Notes: generated by a model from the sequence alone, not told the origin. A stretch of 64,000 nucleotides of DNA from Caballeronia sordidicola (GCF_000729995.1 NZ_JNFG01000034.1:1-64000), one strand, 5' to 3'. Shown: positions 16,914 through 25,629, counted from the stretch's first letter. Made by a program: numbers and translations.

Positions 16914-17004
16914 GAAACTACGAGACTTTTCGCCCACGCATTGCTCAAGAACTGTTCCCAGAAAACCCTCGCCGCCGTTTAGTGGCAGATTTCGACCGCC
17001 GTTC
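16914..17004 (+). repeat. 90-bp repeat, copy 1 (with hairpin)
   Basis: The sequence from AAACTACGAGACTTTTCGCC to the end GACCGCCGTTCAC recurs at 25472-25563 with about 80-85 percent identity by eye. It contains the hairpin CCGCC-GTTTAGT-GGC(A/G)G and ends at the same point in both copies. Here a transposase fragment follows within 6 bases. It is probably the end of an unidentified mobile element. Confidence 0.65.
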
Positions 17005-17009
17005 ACTCC

Positions 17010-17118
17010 GGTTCCAGCGAGGCGATCATCTTGCTGCCGAACACGGAACGCTGCGCCGTCTTGAACTTCATCGCGATGTGGAACCAATCGAGGATCCGGC
17101 TGCGAGCGCCTCCTGTCG
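17010..17118 (-). pseudogene. ISKra4-family transposase fragment
   Basis: The minus strand reads SRILDWFHIAMKFKTAQRSV, FGSKMIASLE, the conserved catalytic block of ISKra4-family transposases. Only about 35 codons remain. The sequence differs from the complete element at 12109, so it comes from another member of the family. Confidence 0.8.
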
Positions 17119-17420
17119 GCCACAACCGGCCGTTCGGTAAGCGCGTGAAAATCGCTCACAAATTCGATTGATTTCGAGCCCGGAGATATCGATTGCTGTC
17201 GGCCACTAACAAGGTCGATCTGCGTTCGAACGGGAGAATGTGTCGCCGAAGGTTCAAAACAACCGCGCCGATGCTGTCTTGCAAAGTTCGGCCATTGTGC
17301 GGAACCGCTCATTTTGATATTGCTGGTAGCAGCCGACATGACGATCCATCGGTAATCTCGAGCTCTTCGCGCCGATCTGTGCATCAGACGCAATTTCGTC
17401 CTACTTATACTCGTGAAACC

Positions 17421-18677
17421 ATGTCCGGAACGCCAAGTCTCTTCGACAATAACGGTGTGCCCATTGAGCTCACACTCATTAGCAAACGTCGGCCAGATGG
17501 TCTAAAGCTTACCGAGGAAGACCTCCAGCGTGCTGTTGACGCCAGTCCAAGTCTGATACCGTACCGTGAGTTCTTTCCTTCTGCGAGACGCTTGGTTTCA
17601 CTTGGGATGGAAATTCCGCTGTCTTTTCCGGGCGAGAAGTCCGGTTGGATCGACAACCTTTTCCTGACCGATGATGGTCACTTCGCAGTTGTGGAAATGA
17701 AGCTCTGGCGCAATCCGGAAGCCGTGCGCGAAGTTGTGGGTCAGATCTTTCAGTATGGGCTGACACTCGGAGCGATGAGTTTGCGAGATATCGAGAATGT
17801 TGTCCGAAAGTCGTCCCAAGCCAGCCGACAATTGGCGGCAAACCAAACGCTGATCGAATTTGCGGTCGAGCATCTCGGTGTCGACGACGAGCACGCCTAC
17901 TCGAATGCCGTTGAGAAGCATCTGCGCAGCGGCGAGGTCCTGTACCTCATTGCGGGTGACGGCATTCACGTCAGCGTTGACGCGATCGCAGACTGGATCA
18001 ACGCGGGCAGCGGGGCACCTTTCCACTTTGGATTATTGGAACTCGACGTGTACCTCACAGCTAGCAAGCAAAAGCTATATGTTCCCCGGCTGAGGGTAAA
18101 GACGAAGGAAATTGGGCGGCATGTCATCGAAGTTACGGTCGAAGCCCAGCCAGAGCTGGCCAAGGTGCAAATCAGGGAAGAAACCGTCCAGTCAACAGGG
18201 GGCATCCGCGAAGACCGGCGAGTCGTGACGCCTGAAAAGCCACTGCTGAGCATAGAGGCGTTGGAGGGTCTGATTCGCAGCGAGAATATGGGCAGCCCGG
18301 AAGGGGTCGATGTCGGGCTCTATCTGCTGCATGGATTGCAGGACAGCGGGTACGATTCCAGACCAATGCCGACGGAAACCAGTTTTGGCATTCGCGATGC
18401 GAGCCATAGCAACAAGCTTGTGAGTCTGATAAATCTTGGGCCTAAGTATCTCCACCTGCGAGAGCCATTCAAAAAAGATGATTTCCATGCCATGCGGGCC
18501 TTTCGGGAGCGCGCCAATCAGCTGACCGAATTCTTTGACCCAAGCGCACTAGATGATAGAAGCAAATTTTCGCGGCAGCCGCAATATCGTGATCTGGCGG
18601 CCATAAAAGAGAGGCTACTGACCTTTCTCAAAAAGGAGCGAGACATGGTCGTCACGCAGCTGCAGGGGCGTGAATAG
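17421..18677 (+). CDS. Stand-alone PD-(D/E)XK nuclease-like protein
   Basis: The 418-residue protein begins at the ATG at 17421 (SGTPSLFDNNGVPIELTLIS); an open frame to 17193 upstream has no coding character. The segment GWIDNLFLTDDGHFAVVEMK has Asp78 and, 14 residues on, Glu92-x-Lys94, the D-x(n)-E-x-K core of PD-(D/E)XK nucleases, preceded by LQRAVDASPSLIP, common in this class, and followed by QIFQYG. The C-terminal 200 residues are unassigned. It stands alone, without a methylase, helicase or partner on either side, between transposase debris and a lone shikimate kinase. A role in defence or repair is inferred only from the fold. Confidence 0.75.
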   Translation: MSGTPSLFDNNGVPIELTLISKRRPDGLKLTEEDLQRAVDASPSLIPYREFFPSARRLVSLGMEIPLSFPGEKSGWIDNLFLTDDGHFAVVEMKLWRNPEAVREVVGQIFQYGLTLGAMSLRDIENVVRKSSQASRQLAANQTLIEFAVEHLGVDDEHAYSNAVEKHLRSGEVLYLIAGDGIHVSVDAIADWINAGSGAPFHFGLLELDVYLTASKQKLYVPRLRVKTKEIGRHVIEVTVEAQPELAKVQIREETVQSTGGIREDRRVVTPEKPLLSIEALEGLIRSENMGSPEGVDVGLYLLHGLQDSGYDSRPMPTETSFGIRDASHSNKLVSLINLGPKYLHLREPFKKDDFHAMRAFRERANQLTEFFDPSALDDRSKFSRQPQYRDLAAIKERLLTFLKKERDMVVTQLQGRE

Positions 18678-18733
18678 CACCAATAAAACCGTCTACCAGA
18701 CGAGTCACTCCTGCTGCGCCATCTGGTTGCACC

Positions 18734-18893
18734 GTGCGTTCAACGGCCGCTTTGGAGAAATCTGAACGATTGCCGTGGGTCGATTTATGCTACCTGCGTA
18801 AAAGCGAGACCTGCGGCGATCGATGCGCGCGGTCATCGGCGACTGTCGGCCATGAAGGGACGCTCGACGGAACCGTCTAGATCGTCAACAATC
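18734..18893 (+). repeat. Dispersed intergenic repeat, copy 1
   Basis: It contains GTGGGTCGA, then CGGCCATGAAGGGACGCTCG and ends CTAGATCGTCAACAATC. The shared order GGGTCG, CGGCCA, TTCGACA and the end AGATCGTTGACAATC defines the family (see copies at 20114, 23230, 24311, 25630 and 28911). Confidence 0.7.
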
Positions 18894-19474
18894 TCCGCGT
18901 TAGCGTCGCGCGTTGCGAGGCATGCACTGCTTATGCTCACGGCGTAAGGCAGCAAACCACAAGCGATATGCGATGTGTTTTCTTGGAACTCTCTTATGAA
19001 CCGAAAGAACATGACCACAGGATCAACGATTGCCTCTTACTTATGATTTGCTTCGAACATATCAACGTATGCTTCCGAGAAGTTGATATAAGCAACTACG
19101 CCCTATAACGGCAGAATTCGCATGTACTTTTGCAAATTTCTAATTTTTATGAAATACGAATGCAGACAAAAAACTTGACGAGTTTCTAAGCAACTGCCTT
19201 AAGGCAAGTACGCCTGCTGCGAATTATCGGAATGCAACTCGCTGAGGTGATTTGTTATTTCTTTCCGGTAAGTCGGCTCGAACTCTGGTCCGAGGAAAAC
19301 TCGGAGCCGAATACACGGAGAGGACGGAAGGCGATTCGCGCGGGAAGTCGCATTAGAACTGTCGTTGATGTTGGGCGAGGAGTTGGGCAGCCTCGACCGC
19401 GTAAAGCAATTCGTCGAACTGCAGGGGTTCGTGAGTTGCGACACCAATCTTACTGGAATAGCCAGAGGACACCG
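18894..19474. other. AT-rich gap before the shikimate kinase gene
   Basis: From about 18960 to 19200 the base composition drops well below that of the neighbouring genes (runs such as CAAATTTCTAATTTTTATGA). No gene, RNA or terminator can be supported. The open frame reaching back from the kinase to 19232 shows no homology. Confidence 0.5.
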
Positions 19475-20026
19475 TTGCAAGCACGGGACACGCACGCCAA
19501 TGTATTCTTTGTCGGGCTCATGGGAGCAGGCAAGACCACCGTGGGCCGGCCGCTCGCGCGCCGACTGGCACGCCCGTTTTTCGATTCCGACCATGAAATC
19601 GAGGCGCGCTCGGGTGCGCGCATCCCCGCGATCTTCGAACTCGAAGGCGAAGCCGGCTTTCGCGAGCGGGAGGCCCACGTGATCACCGATCTGACCGGCC
19701 GCGAGAACATCGTGCTGGCGACGGGCGGCGGCGCCGTGTTGCGGCCTGAAAACCGCGAAGTGCTGCAAAAGCGCGGCTTCGTCATCTATCTGCGCGCCAA
19801 TCCCCACGACCTGTGGCTGCGCGTAGGGCGCGACAAGAATCGCCCGCTGTTGCAGTCCGCCGATCCCAAGGCGCGCCTTGAAGCCCTCTACGAGGTGCGC
19901 GATCCGCTGTATCGCGAATGCGCACATTTCGTCATCGAAACCGGCCGGCCGTCGGTCGACGGGCTGGTCAACAAGCTCCTGATGCAACTCGAGATGGCCG
20001 GCGTCGCCAAACGTTCCGCGTCGTAA
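19475..20026 (+). CDS. aroK: Shikimate kinase
   Basis: Shikimate kinase phosphorylates shikimate with ATP in chorismate synthesis. From the TTG at 19475 (LQARDTHANVFFVGLMGAGK) the protein has 183 residues, the usual length. Walker A is GLMGAGKTT; the shikimate-binding residues lie in FFDSDHEIE (Asp), GEAGFREREAHV (Arg) and LATGGGAVLRPENR (Gly-Gly-Gly); the lid is KNRPLL. No ATG lies in frame at a fitting position, so the TTG start is chosen. The usual partner aroB does not follow, which is odd, because in Burkholderia the two are adjacent. This is either a displaced only copy or a second copy brought by transfer. Confidence 0.93.
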   Translation: MQARDTHANVFFVGLMGAGKTTVGRPLARRLARPFFDSDHEIEARSGARIPAIFELEGEAGFREREAHVITDLTGRENIVLATGGGAVLRPENREVLQKRGFVIYLRANPHDLWLRVGRDKNRPLLQSADPKARLEALYEVRDPLYRECAHFVIETGRPSVDGLVNKLLMQLEMAGVAKRSAS

Positions 20027-20113
20027 TACAAACATGATTGCGCTGAACGTCGAAGTGGGCGAGCACCCATGCGGATGGCCTGTTTGCTGGATAGAATTCA
20101 GCTAGATGGGCGC

Positions 20114-20230
20114 GAATGTCCGCTTCGGAGAAGCTGAACGTCGTTACAGGATCGACACGCGCCAAATGCGTCGGGCGGGACGCGGCCAATTACGGTCATT
20201 CGGTGCTGGTGTCCAGATCGCTGACAATCG
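20114..20230 (+). repeat. Dispersed intergenic repeat, copy 2
   Basis: The stretch runs from GCGAATGTCCGCTTCGGAG to CGGCCAATTACGGTCATTCG and ends TCCAGATCGCTGACAATC, the shared 3' boundary of the family. Confidence 0.7.
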
Positions 20231-20241
20231 ACGTGCCGCCC

Positions 20242-20451
20242 TCAGGTATCAAGGCGGGCACAGGGCTTACTTTCCCAGGCTGACGGAGTGGAGATACTGC
20301 CAAACCAAGCGTTGGCTGGTCCCACGAATAGCAATAGCGTCGCTGCTACATTCGCAAAATCCAGAGCGCCGTCCGTAACAAACGTCTTCCAGTTGTGCCC
20401 AGGGTTTATCAAAGCGTCGATGGTCATCATCAGCCCACAAACGGTCAGCAA
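20242..20451 (-). CDS. Small membrane protein or C-terminal fragment
   Basis: The frame carries two hydrophobic stretches, LLTVCGLMMTIDALI and ANVAATLLLFVGPANAWF, separated by a polar loop (NPGHNWKTFVTDGALDF). The same frame is open upstream to about 20510 (VTASPIKILPSRSVAPGRYV) without a normal start, so it looks like the rear part of a two-helix inner-membrane protein. It lies just behind the lipoprotein hydrolase gene on the same strand. I recognise no family. Coding character (codon bias, amphipathic pattern) is the only support. Confidence 0.4.
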   Translation of the reverse strand: MLTVCGLMMTIDALINPGHNWKTFVTDGALDFANVAATLLLFVGPANAWFGSISTPSAWESKPCARLDT

Positions 20452-20520
20452 CAGTTCGACATACCGTCCCGGTGCGACCGAGCGGGACGGCAGGATCTTT
20501 ATCGGTGACGCAGTGACGCC

Positions 20521-22329
20521 TCATTTTCCTGACGTCACTACCCGAGAAGTAGACTGCGGGCCACCAACGATCGGGTCAAGAACGATCTGATCCAGCAGGC
20601 ACAATAGTGGCGGGCTAAACACGGCATCGTGATCCGGGATAATGGACTCATGGCTGGCAACATTCCAGAAGGGGTCGTGTGCCGGACCAAGTGTGTTATA
20701 CGTTTTGCCGACACATTCAGTCGGCTCGTTTTTGCATCCATCATAACCATCGTGCCGGAATTTCTGCCTAAATGTTCCTTGGCGCATTTGAAGGGGGACT
20801 GCTCCCGGGGAGGTGGGAATGGGAATACCATACGTTTCATCACTATCCCACTCCCTTCCCCATTCCATTCCACCCTCGTCAGGCTTGGACATAACTGACT
20901 GGTCTTTGTCTAACCAGTAATTTCCAAGAGGACATTTCGGCTGATCAGGGTGCGTTGCTGCTTCAAGATATAAAGGCGCGAATTTCTTCTTGTCGGTAGA
21001 GGTTGCCCTTTCTTTGACGTCGTCGCCAGTTTCAGTTGATGCCAACGAGGGACTCTGTTTCGCCGTGCTGCGGTTGCCTACTTCCAGTTCGTGAGTTGTG
21101 CCATAGTCTTGGTTGGGGACACCGGAACCATCTATGCCACGATAAGCGCGAACATGGCCGATCGCCCGGTATTGGTCGGAGCCGATATGCAGGGTAAGAA
21201 TCTGTGCAATAGAGAATGCCCAGCGGGTAGCCGTGTCACAGTCAAACGGGCCATCTTTTTCCTTATCATGTTGTGGATCAACTTTTTGAACGACTTCCCA
21301 GTCGCATGTCCCCGTGAGCGACATTAATATCGGCTTCTGGTCAGAAGAGAAAAATTGCGTGTCATTATGTTCAAAAGATTCATATTTTGGCGGTATATGA
21401 TAGCCAGATTTTTCATATTCATTGGCCTGAATTTCTTTCCAGTTCTCAAAATCACTTGCGGGATTAAGCAAAACAGTCAAATCTGAAACGCCATGTACTG
21501 GTGGAATAGGTTTATTTTTTGTTTCTGGTGGAATCAGGTTTTCGTATTCCTCCTTGAGTGCATTGATCAGAAGGTTGCCGCCAAGACTGTGGCCGACAAT
21601 TAAAAACCTGTTGCGATTTTCCGGACCACTGTTTGCATCAAGGTCGTGTCTTATCCGGTGAATGTAATCCGACACGTACGGTGCCAGATCCTCGCTCTCT
21701 CTTTTACGGGACTCGAACGTCAGCCATGTAGGCACCTGCAGATTGTCAATCCAGTTCCATCGCCATGCGTTGCCTGGCCACCCAACGTAGATGCCAATGA
21801 CCTGTGCATCTTCGCCATATTCCGACTGCCGTTCATACAGATGTCGTGCCGAGTACGCAAGCATCGTGCGGAACGCGCGCACGTTTGAGTCATCAGGTCG
21901 CGCATCATGGCGCCAACCGTGGACAAACATTACAACGTACTTGGGCCCGGGCGTCCCGGCGATGGCATCCTGTATGGCTTTCCACTGGCCGGGATCCCTC
22001 AGCCCACCATCTTCCCTGAACTCAAGGAAATTTAATCGATACTTGATAGAATTCGAGGTATTCCCGAGCATAAGTTTGTCGTGCTGTTCGTAACAACCGG
22101 TAGCGTTCCCAAGCATTTCACTTTCTGTCAGATTTTTGTTTTCGGTAAGCTTCTCCTGAATCTCGGTCGAGTAGGCATTGCCCGCATATCGCTGACATTC
22201 AAGTGCTTGTGGATCTAATCCCCTAAAGGCAGTAATTTTGGTAGCGCAGCCTGAAATCTGGAAAATTAGCATATATGCGAAAGCAAACTTCACGTAACGA
22301 ATAATCGAGATGAAGCTGATGTTGCGCAT
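20521..22329 (-). CDS. Lipoprotein alpha/beta-hydrolase (lipase-like)
   Basis: This 602-residue protein starts with a lipoprotein signal, FAFAYMLIFQISGC, Cys28 being lipidated. An alpha/beta-hydrolase domain follows: VVMFVHGWRHDARPDD (about 135-150, oxyanion strand), then FLIVGHSLGGNLLIN (about 242-256) with the nucleophile Ser in GHSLG. The catalytic Asp and His are not obvious in the long, charged C-terminal 250 residues. The gene is poorer in GC than its neighbours. Such proteins resemble lipases tested as type VI secretion effectors, but no VgrG, PAAR or immunity gene is adjacent, so an envelope esterase is equally possible. Confidence 0.75.
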   Translation of the reverse strand: MRNISFISIIRYVKFAFAYMLIFQISGCATKITAFRGLDPQALECQRYAGNAYSTEIQEKLTENKNLTESEMLGNATGCYEQHDKLMLGNTSNSIKYRLNFLEFREDGGLRDPGQWKAIQDAIAGTPGPKYVVMFVHGWRHDARPDDSNVRAFRTMLAYSARHLYERQSEYGEDAQVIGIYVGWPGNAWRWNWIDNLQVPTWLTFESRKRESEDLAPYVSDYIHRIRHDLDANSGPENRNRFLIVGHSLGGNLLINALKEEYENLIPPETKNKPIPPVHGVSDLTVLLNPASDFENWKEIQANEYEKSGYHIPPKYESFEHNDTQFFSSDQKPILMSLTGTCDWEVVQKVDPQHDKEKDGPFDCDTATRWAFSIAQILTLHIGSDQYRAIGHVRAYRGIDGSGVPNQDYGTTHELEVGNRSTAKQSPSLASTETGDDVKERATSTDKKKFAPLYLEAATHPDQPKCPLGNYWLDKDQSVMSKPDEGGMEWGREWDSDETYGIPIPTSPGAVPLQMRQGTFRQKFRHDGYDGCKNEPTECVGKTYNTLGPAHDPFWNVASHESIIPDHDAVFSPPLLCLLDQIVLDPIVGGPQSTSRVVTSGK

Positions 22330-22883
22330 GTCAAATCCCCTATTGTAAATTTAATTTTTAATGGATACTTTTCTCTACACAAAGAATGGCCACTGAAGCG
22401 GGCGTATTTTATAAATTGACAGATCATGCTGGCAGCCGAGATGAGGCTACCTCGAAATATGTTGTTGACACAAGTCTTCAAATTGAATGGCCTTCGTCAC
22501 GCTACTTTCAATGGACCAGCACTAGCCAATCCTTGCAATTTATTGATATCCATCAAATATGCATTGATTTCGGATTAATGTCTTTGCGTAACCTCATGCG
22601 GAGATCCTTAAGGCCTACGGTTTTTTTGAGAGCAGTGTTATGGACAATATGGCCACACCCTGGTCGTCGCCGGCCGATGTACCGACTTAACTGAACGTCC
22701 GTCGCGTCCTGCCCTCGGGAGCAGACGGCTGTTCGCGCTTTTACGCGATTTACACCGGTCATCGTCGAGTAGTTCGAACCGCGCTGGTTGAGTAGGGTAT
22801 GGATCGTTGCGCGCGATTTCGGAATATCCGCAATAGAGCAGCTCAGACGTCGCTTACGGGTCGACAAGGGAAGGTGAAGTCGA
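22330..22883. other. Low-GC gap upstream of the hydrolase
   Basis: This gap holds the hydrolase promoter. From 22340 to 22620 it is AT-rich; after 22620 GC rises. Reading frames here have no homology or good start sites, and I see no RNA or terminator. Confidence 0.4.
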
Positions 22884-23177
22884 TCACCTCCATTCATACG
22901 CAGCTGCACGCACGAACTGTGCACGTACCTGCTTAGGCACCCATGGAAAAGCAATCGAAAGCGCGTGATCGGCGGTTGCGCAGCTTTGACTGAGGTCGGT
23001 ATGTTGCCAGTGACTGGCCCCGCATACCTCTAGCCAAATCTTTTCTATGACGGCGCGATCAGACGCTGTAAGTGCGGGCGGCGCCATCACCGAGTCATAA
23101 AAAGTCCATGGACGTGTCCAGTCCACAAAAGCGGTCGCCGCAGCAAAGATGTCAGATTTGGTCACGGTACGGAACAC
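22884..23177 (-). CDS. Hypothetical protein (97 aa)
   Basis: The 97 residues read like a real small soluble protein: FRTVTKSDIFAAATAFVDWT at the start, an Ala/Leu helix (SDRAVIEKIWLEVCGASHWQ), and an aromatic end (PWVPKQVRAQFVRAAAYEWR). It contains two Cys and five Trp. I recognise no family, signal or membrane segment. It stands alone between the hydrolase promoter region and a dispersed repeat. Confidence 0.5.
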   Translation of the reverse strand: MFRTVTKSDIFAAATAFVDWTRPWTFYDSVMAPPALTASDRAVIEKIWLEVCGASHWQHTDLSQSCATADHALSIAFPWVPKQVRAQFVRAAAYEWR

Positions 23178-23229
23178 CTCAAGTGCCTAGGATAGTGTGC
23201 AAGTCATATGATGAACCTTGACATACCGA

Positions 23230-23343
23230 ACGTGGGGTTTCGGCCGACCTGAAGGGCCGAAGTGGATCGACCTGCGCCGGCCGCGTCGGCCCGGGTTCGG
23301 CCATGAACGGTCATTCGACACGGTGGCCAAGATCGTGGACAAT
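23230..23343 (+). repeat. Dispersed intergenic repeat, copy 3
   Basis: It contains TTCGGCCATGAACGGTCATT, then CGACACGGTGGCCAAGATCG and the end TGGACAATT, in the same order and spacing as the other copies. Confidence 0.7.
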
Positions 23344-23424
23344 TATTATCAGACAGCGCGCTGAACGCGTAGCAGCAACGATTTTTCAACGCCTCTGTTT
23401 GGCAGGTGCCAGAAAGGCAAAAAT

Positions 23425-23727
23425 ATGCATAATCAGTCTCGGGAAACAGTATTACTCGCACTCTTCATTCTTGGGATTACATGGATGTCGATTGTTTCGG
23501 CACTCTTCAATCGCCTCGAAAAGAAACATTTACAAGAATATGAAAGCCTCGGCCGACCCACCGTTTCCCGATATGGCATAAGCGGAGCTGCGCTCGGATT
23601 TGTGTTGAGAAGGGGGCACCGTGGACTAGGCGATACCTATCTCTCATGCCTTTCAGATGGTGCGCTTCTCGTGTTCGTCGCAGAGATTCTAGTGGCGATC
23701 CTGATTTTTCCGAGCTTGATGCGCTAG
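23425..23727 (+). CDS. Small two-helix membrane protein
   Basis: The 100-residue protein has a transmembrane helix near the start (VLLALFILGITWMSIVSALF) and one at the end (ALLVFVAEILVAILIFPSLM), with a basic loop (NRLEKKHLQEYESLGRPTVS) between. The layout resembles UspB-like inner-membrane proteins, but I cannot confirm the family. Its stop overlaps by four bases the stop of the convergent DUF3592 gene. Confidence 0.6.
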   Translation: MHNQSRETVLLALFILGITWMSIVSALFNRLEKKHLQEYESLGRPTVSRYGISGAALGFVLRRGHRGLGDTYLSCLSDGALLVFVAEILVAILIFPSLMR

Positions 23728-24245
23728 AGGCCCTGTGCTTTCCATCGTTGCTCGGCTCTCACTGCCAAACGCAAACACCAGACTCCCAATAGCAAGGAAA
23801 CAATGCTCCCGGAAACCCCCCAATAAATGCTGGACCATGTTTCGCGCAGTACGTCGTTGACCTGGAGTGCAGCTGATTCGGGATCTCTCGGATCGAACCA
23901 TATTGAGACGCTGCCAATCGGGTAACGCGCTGCTATATCTGTGGCCCGCGCGTCTGACACGCAACTATTAGGACCAAAGGCAATTCTGTATCCTGTGTAG
24001 ATCGTTCCCGCCACCGTGTATGTGTAACGCACATCGGGTCGAAAGCCGTCATGGCCTCTGCATCTGTCCGTTTTCGAAACGACGACAGTACCGTGAGCAG
24101 TGGGCCAAGTCGCAGCCAGATGCGCGGCCAAGATTTGCTCGCCCCAAAAAATTGGAGGGATACAAGCGATGACTCCGGCGAAGATCAGGAACACGGCGAA
24201 AAGCCTTCTGACGTCTACTGGGCGTGCGGGTGAAGTTGCTGCCAT
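23724..24245 (-). CDS. DUF3592 membrane protein
   Basis: The 173 residues match the DUF3592 plan: an N-terminal transmembrane helix (LFAVFLIFAGVIACIPPIFW), then an extracytoplasmic beta domain starting ATWPTAHGTVVVSK, with VRYTYTVAGTIYTGYRIAFG and the YPIGSVSIWFDPRDPESAAL stretch (family pattern Y-P-x-G-x-x-x-x-x-Y/F-D-P-x-D-P), and a second helix (WGVSGSIVSLLLGVWCLRLA). Function is unknown for the family. It converges on the small membrane protein at 23425 with a four-base overlap. Confidence 0.88.
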   Translation of the reverse strand: MAATSPARPVDVRRLFAVFLIFAGVIACIPPIFWGEQILAAHLAATWPTAHGTVVVSKTDRCRGHDGFRPDVRYTYTVAGTIYTGYRIAFGPNSCVSDARATDIAARYPIGSVSIWFDPRDPESAALQVNDVLRETWSSIYWGVSGSIVSLLLGVWCLRLAVRAEQRWKAQGL

Positions 24246-24310
24246 TGTTCGATCGCGCCTGAATATATATTGATGGATTGTAGGGCCACCGGTTCGTTTC
24301 GAGCTGCCCT

Positions 24311-24466
24311 ACGAATGTCCGCTAAGAATACATTCGGATGCCCGCTTCGGGTCGACTTCTGCCCGACGCGGACCGATCAATGGCGGCCCACTCCGCCAGT
24401 TCAATGTCGGACCGGGTTCGGCCAGTTAGAGACGTTCGACACAGTCACCTAGATGGTTGACAATCG
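24311..24466 (+). repeat. Dispersed intergenic repeat, copy 4
   Basis: The stretch runs from CGAATGTCCGCTAAGAATAC through CGGGTCGACTTCTGCCCGAC and CGGCCAGTTAGAGACGTTCG to CCTAGATGGTTGACAATC. It lies directly upstream of the carbamoyltransferase-like gene. Confidence 0.7.
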
Positions 24467-24493
24467 GGGCTTCCGCCAAATCACGGTCTCCGC

Positions 24494-25354
24494 ATGGATT
24501 TGATCAACCTGAGTGAACTCTCTTCCGTCGATGTGCGGTCGATCTGGCGTCTTGTCGATACTCCGAGCAGTCCTGTCTCAGGAACTGTTGCATGGTCGTT
24601 CGAGGGGAATGGAATTCGTACCCGCTCAACCTTCATTCACGCGTTCCGTGCGCTTGGTCTGGAGTTCATTGAACTTCCGAATTTGCTGAAGACAGAGGAG
24701 CGTGCGCGCGATCTCGCTGGGTATCTCGATCCGCTCTACGATTTCTACGTAATCCGGGAGTCAAATCATGCCCGCCTCGCCGAATTCGCCGCAACCTCTC
24801 GGCGTCCCGTTATCAATGCAATGTCGAGTGAAGGACACCCATGCGAGGTTCTCGCCGATGCCTACTTCATCGATACTGCCTTATCGCCAATCGAGCGCGT
24901 ACGAATTTGTCTCTGGGGACCGCCCACAAACGTGTTTCGTTCGTGGCATGAACTCGCTGTGGTGCTTGGGCTAGATGTGGTTCATATCTGTCAACCTCGC
25001 TTTCATGAGGTGAAGCCCAATGTGACTTTTTTAGAGTCGCCCGGCGTCACAGCGGACATAGTCATTACGGATGGATGGCTGAAGGGTGTTGATGCATCGG
25101 GTTCGAGCCTAACTCAAGAACACCTTGCCCAAATGGGTAATCCAAAACTGTTGCCCACCCCGCCATTCGCGCTCGGGAGAGAAATCTCTTTCGATCCGTT
25201 AACGTACGAAGGCTTTGTAGGTTATGAACAAAAGGCGTTGCTTTCGGCAGTTCAGGCAGCGATTCTTCAGTACGTTGCGCAGGATAGTCGACAATCCGTC
25301 TCCGCAGACAATGAGGCTTCCATGTTGTTAGCGGCGATGCAAAACCGCCATTAA
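24494..25354 (+). CDS. Ornithine/aspartate carbamoyltransferase-like protein
   Basis: The protein has 286 residues and the two-lobe carbamoyltransferase plan. The N-terminal lobe has WSFEGNGIRTRSTFIHAF, where enzymes have S-T-R-T-R for carbamoyl phosphate; here it is N-G-I-R-T-R (39-44), so the first Ser/Thr-Arg contacts are changed. NAMSSEGHPCEVLADAYF (110-125) matches the H-P-C-Q-x-L-x-D motif with Glu for Gln. The C-terminal lobe (ERVRICLWGPPTNVFRSWHE) is where the amino-acid substrate binds. Length is 20-50 residues below typical enzymes. It stands alone, not in an arginine cluster, so it may serve a specialised pathway or have lost carbamoyl transfer. Confidence 0.75.
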   Translation: MDLINLSELSSVDVRSIWRLVDTPSSPVSGTVAWSFEGNGIRTRSTFIHAFRALGLEFIELPNLLKTEERARDLAGYLDPLYDFYVIRESNHARLAEFAATSRRPVINAMSSEGHPCEVLADAYFIDTALSPIERVRICLWGPPTNVFRSWHELAVVLGLDVVHICQPRFHEVKPNVTFLESPGVTADIVITDGWLKGVDASGSSLTQEHLAQMGNPKLLPTPPFALGREISFDPLTYEGFVGYEQKALLSAVQAAILQYVAQDSRQSVSADNEASMLLAAMQNRH

Positions 25355-25471
25355 ACGGCGGCGAGAACGCGCTTTTATGGGCGCGACCGAGGTCGCACCC
25401 ACGGACCAGTTTTTTGTCCCTTCGCGGCGTCAAGGATTCGCTTCGCCAAGCTGCGCTTGCCCTTGACCCCG

Positions 25472-25563
25472 CTACGAGACTTTTGGCTCGCGCGGTGCTC
25501 AAAAATCGTTCCTGGAAAACACCTGCCGCCGTTTAGTGGCGGATTTCGACCGCCGTTCACACA
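25472..25563 (+). repeat. 90-bp repeat, copy 2 (with hairpin)
   Basis: This is the second copy of the sequence at 16914-17004, from CTACGAGACTTTTGGCTCGC to GACCGCCGTTCAC, with the hairpin CCGCC-GTTTAGT-GGCGG. It lies 118 bases behind the carbamoyltransferase-like gene. Confidence 0.65.
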
Positions 25564-25629
25564 TGTTGACGAGAGGAACTCGCTATGCCGGATGAGACAC
25601 ATGAGCGTAACGCCCGACTCTGGAACCCG

